Source: Candidatus Avelusimicrobium intestinale | GTDB lineage: Bacteria; Elusimicrobiota; Elusimicrobia; Elusimicrobiales; Elusimicrobiaceae | NCBI GenBank assembly: GCA_902765225.1 | Contig: CACWYV010000001.1 | Coordinates: forward strand, 248,001-312,000 | Direction: 5' to 3' | DNA: 64,000 nt | In this document: positions 59,993 to 64,000 of the stretch, piece after piece | Numbering within the stretch: position 1 is the first letter of the stretch | How the letters are laid out: every line of letters begins with the position of its first letter | Program-made: the position numbers and the translations under genes | The notes under the pieces: generated by a model | Database searches by the model: none | What the model was told of the DNA's origin: nothing | What the model saw: the letters and a program-made list of their open reading frames with translations, nothing else

Positions 59993-60964
59993 ATGCCAGA
60001 AAAAGCCGCTATTGCACAGGATTTGCCCGCCGTTCGGGAAACCGTTGCGCGTGAAATCGCGTGTTTAAAACAATTGGAAGAGTTGCTTGCCCAGTCGCCG
60101 TTGCCGCACGTGTTGGACCTGATGCAACACACCAAGGGGCGTATCGTGTTTACCGGAATGGGCAAATCGGGTATTGTGGCCAAAAAGATTGTGGCGTCCT
60201 TGGCTTCCACGGGAACTCCGGCATTTTTTGTGCACCCGGCCGAGGCCAGCCACGGCGATTTGGGGATGATTTCCACCGACGATATGGTCATAGCTATTTC
60301 CAACAGCGGCGAATCTAAAGAATTGGCGGATATTTTGAATTATTGTAAACGTTTTGGCATACCGCTCGTTGGCATTACGAAAAACCGGCAGAGTACCTTG
60401 GCCCAATATGCCGATTGTGTGCTGCCTTTGCCTAATATGCCGGAGGCCGACCCGTTGGGGCTGGCGCCTACTTCTTCTACTACGGCCACGTTGGTACTTG
60501 GGGATGTGCTGACGGTAGCCCTAATGAACCGCAAACAGTTTACCAAGCAAGATTTTCAGGTGCGACACCCTGGGGGTAAGTTGGGGGCGATTTTGCAGCG
60601 GGTCAAAGATATTATGCACCAAGGGGAAGAAATCCCGCTCTTGGATGAGGATACCCCCATACCCACTATCCTAGTAGAAATGAGTAACAAACGGTTAGGT
60701 TGCGTGGGTTTTGTGAATAAACAAGGGGAATTAACCGGTATCTTTACTGACGGAGATTTGCGGCGAAAAATGTCTCCGGCGTTGTTTACCCAACGCGGCC
60801 GGGACGTTATGACCCCTAACCCCAAGCACGTCCCCGGGGAAATGATGGCGGCTGAAGCGTTGCACTTTATGAACGAAAAGAAAATTACCACATTGTTTGT
60901 TACACAAGGGAACAAACCCGTCGGGATTATTCATATTCACGATTTGCTGAAGTTAGGTTTATAG
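59993..60964 (+). CDS. kdsD: Arabinose-5-phosphate isomerase
   Basis: Converts ribulose-5-phosphate to arabinose-5-phosphate, the first step to Kdo of LPS. 323 aa: SIS domain (GKSGIVAKKIVASLASTGTPAFFVHPAEASHGDLGMI near residue 55, ISNSGESKELADIL near residue 100) and two CBS domains (from residue about 205, IMHQGEEIPLLDED and VMTPNPKHV). A Gram-negative marker. It is followed by the MsbA-type exporter gene, which fits an LPS context. Confidence 0.93.
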   Translation: MPEKAAIAQDLPAVRETVAREIACLKQLEELLAQSPLPHVLDLMQHTKGRIVFTGMGKSGIVAKKIVASLASTGTPAFFVHPAEASHGDLGMISTDDMVIAISNSGESKELADILNYCKRFGIPLVGITKNRQSTLAQYADCVLPLPNMPEADPLGLAPTSSTTATLVLGDVLTVALMNRKQFTKQDFQVRHPGGKLGAILQRVKDIMHQGEEIPLLDEDTPIPTILVEMSNKRLGCVGFVNKQGELTGIFTDGDLRRKMSPALFTQRGRDVMTPNPKHVPGEMMAAEALHFMNEKKITTLFVTQGNKPVGIIHIHDLLKLGL

Positions 60965-61000
60965 GTCCGTGTGAACGGGTGGTTACGGGTAGGAGTAAGC

Positions 61001-62764
61001 ATGAAGAAAATCAAAGGAATGATGTCTAAAAATTTAATGGTTAAAAATTTTCGTCGGATGTGGCCCTACATCAAACCATATTGGTTTCGCGCTTGTTTGG
61101 GGGTGGCCCTGACGGTTCCTGTGGGTGCGTTGGACGGAGCCGTGGCGATGTTTTTAAAGCCGTTTATGGATAAGGTTATGGTGGATAAACAACCTCATTT
61201 TTCCGCCTTAATTCCGTTTTTAATCGTTGGATTTACCGTTGTGCAAGGAATTTTGTTGTATTCGTCCAACTACTTAAACACCTGGGTCGGTCAGAAAATT
61301 ACCATTGGGGTGAAACGGAAGCTATACGCCAAACTGCTTTCTATGGATACTTCTTACTTTGACGGCAATAACTCCGGGACTATTTTATTCCGCTATTCCA
61401 ACGATGCCGAAACGGCTTCCACGGGGTTGGTGGAAAATTTAAAAAAATTCCTTTCTAAAACATTTTCCTCTTTATCGTTAGTTTGTGTACTCATTTATAA
61501 CTCTTGGCAGTTGGCCATTATTGCAATTGCGGTATTGGCGCTGTTCGTGCCGCCGATGTCTATCGTGCGCAAAAAAATGAAAGACATTCTGGCCCGTACG
61601 GTGGGAAATGTGTCGCGCGTGCTTACTATTTACAACGAAACGTTTGCCGGGAATAAGACCATCCGTTCTTTTACGTTGGAAGAAACCTTTCAAGACCAAT
61701 TCAAAACCGCTACGGATTTAACTTTTGCCTTGGCTATGAAACTGGTCAAAGGGACGAACTGGCTTTCGCCGGTGATGCATATTTTTATGTCTATCGGTAT
61801 TGCACTGGTAATTGGATGCGGGGGATATTTAATTGTGCACGGTACGATTACCAGCGGTAACTTTGTGGCCTTTATCGCGGCCCTGATGATGTTGTATTCG
61901 CCGTTAAAAGGGGTGGGCAATAACTACGTGGCTATTCAAAATTCTTTCCTGGCCATTGACCGCATTTTTAACATTCTGGATTTGGAACCCCGTATCAATG
62001 ACCATCCGGATGCCAAAACATTAACGGAAATCCGCCAGGGGATTGTGTTTGACCACGTGCATTTTTCCTACGTGCCCGGGCGGGAAGTGTTAAGCGATAT
62101 CAATTTGGAAATCCCCGTTGGCAAAACGATTGCTCTGGTAGGTAATTCGGGGGGTGGGAAGACGACAATATCTTCTCTCTTGCCCCGCCTCTACGATATC
62201 CACAAAGGAAGTATTAAAATAGACGGAACGGATATTAAGAACATCACCCAAAAGTCCCTGCGCCAACAAATCGCGATGGTGTTTCAGGATAATTTCCTTT
62301 TTTCGGGCACCGTGCGGGAGAATATTTTACTGGGCAATAAAAACGCTACAGAGGAAGCCATTTGGCATGCACTAAGAAATGCCTGTTTGGACCAGTTTAT
62401 AAAAGAATTGCCCAATGGGTTGGATACGGAAATTGGCGAACGGGGCATTTTGCTCTCCGGCGGACAAAAACAACGTTTGGCGATTGCGCGCGCATTCATT
62501 AAAAATGCGCCCATTGTGATTTTAGATGAGGCCACCAGCGCATTGGATAACAAGTCCGAACGGGTCGTGCAAGAGGCTCTGGACAATTTGATGAAAAACC
62601 GCACGGTCATTGTAATTGCTCACCGGTTGAGTACCGTTCAAAATGCCGACAAAATTGTGGTTATCAACGATGGCAAAATCGCGGAAGAAGGAACGCATCA
62701 GGAATTATTAAAAAAAGACGGTGCCTATGCAGCCTTGTATGCTATGCAATTTAAAGGGAAATAA
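61001..62764 (+). CDS. msbA: Lipid A/lipid export ABC transporter (MsbA type)
   Basis: 587 aa from ATG 61001 (TAGGAG upstream). A six-helix exporter domain (residues about 20-320) is fused to an ATPase domain: Walker A GNSGGGKTTISSLL near residue 385, Q-loop VFQDNFLFSGTVRENI, signature LLSGGQKQRLAIARAF, Walker B VILDEATSALD and H-loop IAHRLSTV. MsbA flips lipid A-core across the inner membrane; other heterologous lipid exporters look alike. The upstream kdsD supports an LPS role. Confidence 0.87.
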   Translation: MKKIKGMMSKNLMVKNFRRMWPYIKPYWFRACLGVALTVPVGALDGAVAMFLKPFMDKVMVDKQPHFSALIPFLIVGFTVVQGILLYSSNYLNTWVGQKITIGVKRKLYAKLLSMDTSYFDGNNSGTILFRYSNDAETASTGLVENLKKFLSKTFSSLSLVCVLIYNSWQLAIIAIAVLALFVPPMSIVRKKMKDILARTVGNVSRVLTIYNETFAGNKTIRSFTLEETFQDQFKTATDLTFALAMKLVKGTNWLSPVMHIFMSIGIALVIGCGGYLIVHGTITSGNFVAFIAALMMLYSPLKGVGNNYVAIQNSFLAIDRIFNILDLEPRINDHPDAKTLTEIRQGIVFDHVHFSYVPGREVLSDINLEIPVGKTIALVGNSGGGKTTISSLLPRLYDIHKGSIKIDGTDIKNITQKSLRQQIAMVFQDNFLFSGTVRENILLGNKNATEEAIWHALRNACLDQFIKELPNGLDTEIGERGILLSGGQKQRLAIARAFIKNAPIVILDEATSALDNKSERVVQEALDNLMKNRTVIVIAHRLSTVQNADKIVVINDGKIAEEGTHQELLKKDGAYAALYAMQFKGK

Positions 62765-62781
62765 CAAAGAGGAGAAATAAC

Positions 62782-63873
62782 ATGACGCGTATTATAGATG
62801 AACTCCAACTGGATTACAGTGATGTGCTGTTTCGGCCCAAGCGCACCACGTTAAACTCCCGCAGCGAGGCCAATATTTTGCGGGAATATACGTTTAGATG
62901 GTATCCCAAAACCCTTCGGGCTTGTGGGATTATGGCTGCTAATATGGCCACCACGGGTACGTTCGCAATGAATGACTCTTTGGAAAAATTTAATGCAGTT
63001 ACTTGCTTGCATAAGCATTATACACCGGAACAACTGGTGGCTTATTTTTCTAAGCCGCATCCGTTGGCATTTATTTCCACCGGTCTCAAAGATAGCAAAG
63101 AGAATTTGTTTAACTTATTGGAACAAAATCCGCACATAGACAAGTTATGCGTGGATATTGCTAACGGTTACATCCCCAAATTGTTGAGTTTTGTTAAAGA
63201 ACTGCGGACCCGTTTCCCTAAGATATTACTGATGGTGGGCAACGTGGTAACGGGTGATATGACGCAAGATTTAATTCTATCCGGCGCGGATATTGTGAAA
63301 GCGGGCATTGGGCCCGGCTCGGTATGCATTACGCGTTCCCAAACCGGCGTTGGCCGGCCGCAGCTATCTACCGTGATGGAAGTGGCCGATGCGGCCCACG
63401 GTGTAGGCGGTATGATTTGCGCCGACGGCGGTTGTACCGTACCGGGAGACGTGGCCAAGGCCTTTGGCGGCGGGGCCGATTTTGTGATGTTGGGGGGCTT
63501 GTTGGCCGGTTCAGACGAGGCCGCCGGACGATTGGTTACGCGCCGCGCTCTGACCAATTGGTATGAACCGAACGGAAAAGAATTGCAAACAGAAGAACGC
63601 CAGTATAAAGAATTTTATGGGATGAGTTCCAAATTAGCCCAACAGAAACATTTTGGCGGCATGGCCCGTTATCGTACTACCGAAGGACGCGAAAAGTTAA
63701 TCCCCTATACCGGTCCGGTCAGCCAGGTTATGGAAAATATTTTAGGGGGATTACGCAGTACGATGTCTTATATCGGAGCGACGAAATTAAAAGATATTCC
63801 CAAATGTACGACCTTTTACCGGGTCAACAAGCAATTGAATACTGTGTTCGCCGACATGAAGGATATTGATTAA
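62782..63873 (+). CDS. guaC: GMP reductase
   Basis: Reductively deaminates GMP to IMP with NADPH. 363 aa of the IMPDH/GMPR barrel without CBS domains. YSDVLFRPKRTTLNSRSE at the start, GIGPGSVCITRSQTGVGRPQLS with the catalytic Cys near residue 186, and GGADFVMLGGLLAGSDEA. The long C-terminal segment HFGGMARYRTTEGRE is the GMPR-type flap. AGGAG precedes the ATG and msbA ends 17 nt upstream. Confidence 0.93.
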   Translation: MTRIIDELQLDYSDVLFRPKRTTLNSRSEANILREYTFRWYPKTLRACGIMAANMATTGTFAMNDSLEKFNAVTCLHKHYTPEQLVAYFSKPHPLAFISTGLKDSKENLFNLLEQNPHIDKLCVDIANGYIPKLLSFVKELRTRFPKILLMVGNVVTGDMTQDLILSGADIVKAGIGPGSVCITRSQTGVGRPQLSTVMEVADAAHGVGGMICADGGCTVPGDVAKAFGGGADFVMLGGLLAGSDEAAGRLVTRRALTNWYEPNGKELQTEERQYKEFYGMSSKLAQQKHFGGMARYRTTEGREKLIPYTGPVSQVMENILGGLRSTMSYIGATKLKDIPKCTTFYRVNKQLNTVFADMKDID

Positions 63874-63973
63874 CGGCTAATCGTCTGTAGATCCTTGATT
63901 GGGCGGATTATATCCCCGGATTGCAAAAAGCCATTTTCCCTATTGGCAAAAAGGAGGCAGTTACTGATAGGGT

Positions 63974-64000
63974 ATGAAGCAGGAACCACTGATTAGTATT
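63974..64000 (+). CDS. Start of a probable family 2 glycosyltransferase, cut by window edge
   Basis: Nine codons, MKQEPLISI, which match the usual N-terminus of GT2 glycosyltransferases (PLISIIVPVYN). AAGGAGG lies at 63951-63957, a rather long 16 nt upstream, and an in-frame stop precedes the ATG. Too short for a firm call. Confidence 0.45.

Overview
The window reads as a chromosomal segment of a Gram-negative, probably gut or host-associated bacterium. Lipid A/LPS-type functions (an MsbA-type flippase, the Kdo-precursor enzyme KdsD), a beta-barrel outer-membrane protein, lipoproteins, and a MurE with the meso-diaminopimelate DNPR signature all point to an outer membrane. The overall gene set reminds me of Elusimicrobiota, but that is an impression from gene content. 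I could not test it with 16S or marker-gene placement.

Layout. 1-8138: a pyrimidine operon pyrB(partial)-pyrC-carB-pyrK-pyrD-pyrF-pyrE, tightly coupled by overlapping start and stop codons and lacking carA between pyrC and carB. 8388-13795: a MarR regulator with a palindromic operator, a three-domain lysophospholipid transporter/acyltransferase/acyl-ACP synthetase, an alpha/beta hydrolase and a convergent YjdF-like membrane protein. 13839-16115: an ankyrin lipoprotein and a small Sel1 protein interleaved with repeats of the tRNA-Asp 3' flank. 16094-31753: an AT-richer accessory island between direct repeats of the tRNA-Asp 3' end. 31744-31818: the intact tRNA-Asp. 31897-46107: cell-wall, repair and tRNA-modification genes (murB, pgm, an aminotransferase, mgtC-like, murD, murE, tilS, ruvAB, queA, SpoIID-like, SPFH protein). 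46183-57592: Sel1 protein, pcrA, two RDD proteins, TfoX-like, RlmD-like, ychF, a secreted metalloprotease, gatCA and a Nudix hydrolase. 57643-64000: tRNA-Ala with a duplicated 3' end, nfo, a threonine aldolase, kdsD, msbA, guaC and the first codons of a probable glycosyltransferase.

The island is the unusual part. From left to right it holds a GC-rich patch with a 10-bp perfect hairpin, a nine-unit array of paired 10-mers at an 11-bp pitch, a Fic protein, a GIY-YIG protein, a small wHTH-like protein and a nuclease lipoprotein. It continues with an FHA-like protein coupled to a Ser/Thr kinase-TPR protein, a DUF805 protein, about 550 nt of densely hairpinned non-coding DNA (a candidate large structured RNA), a NYN/PIN ribonuclease and a PIF1-like helicase. 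It ends with a small membrane protein, a DUF6694-like lipoprotein and a DUF2924-serine recombinase pair. A 21-bp element recurs upstream of three cargo genes in the same relative orientation, suggesting shared control.

A second window-wide pattern is that about eight operon-leading genes (marR, ruvA, murE, mgtC-like, tilS, ltaE, the YjdF-like gene and the FHA-like gene) have a -10 hexamer only 6-9 nt before the start codon and no Shine-Dalgarno. They look leaderless, whereas other genes have ordinary AGGAG sites.
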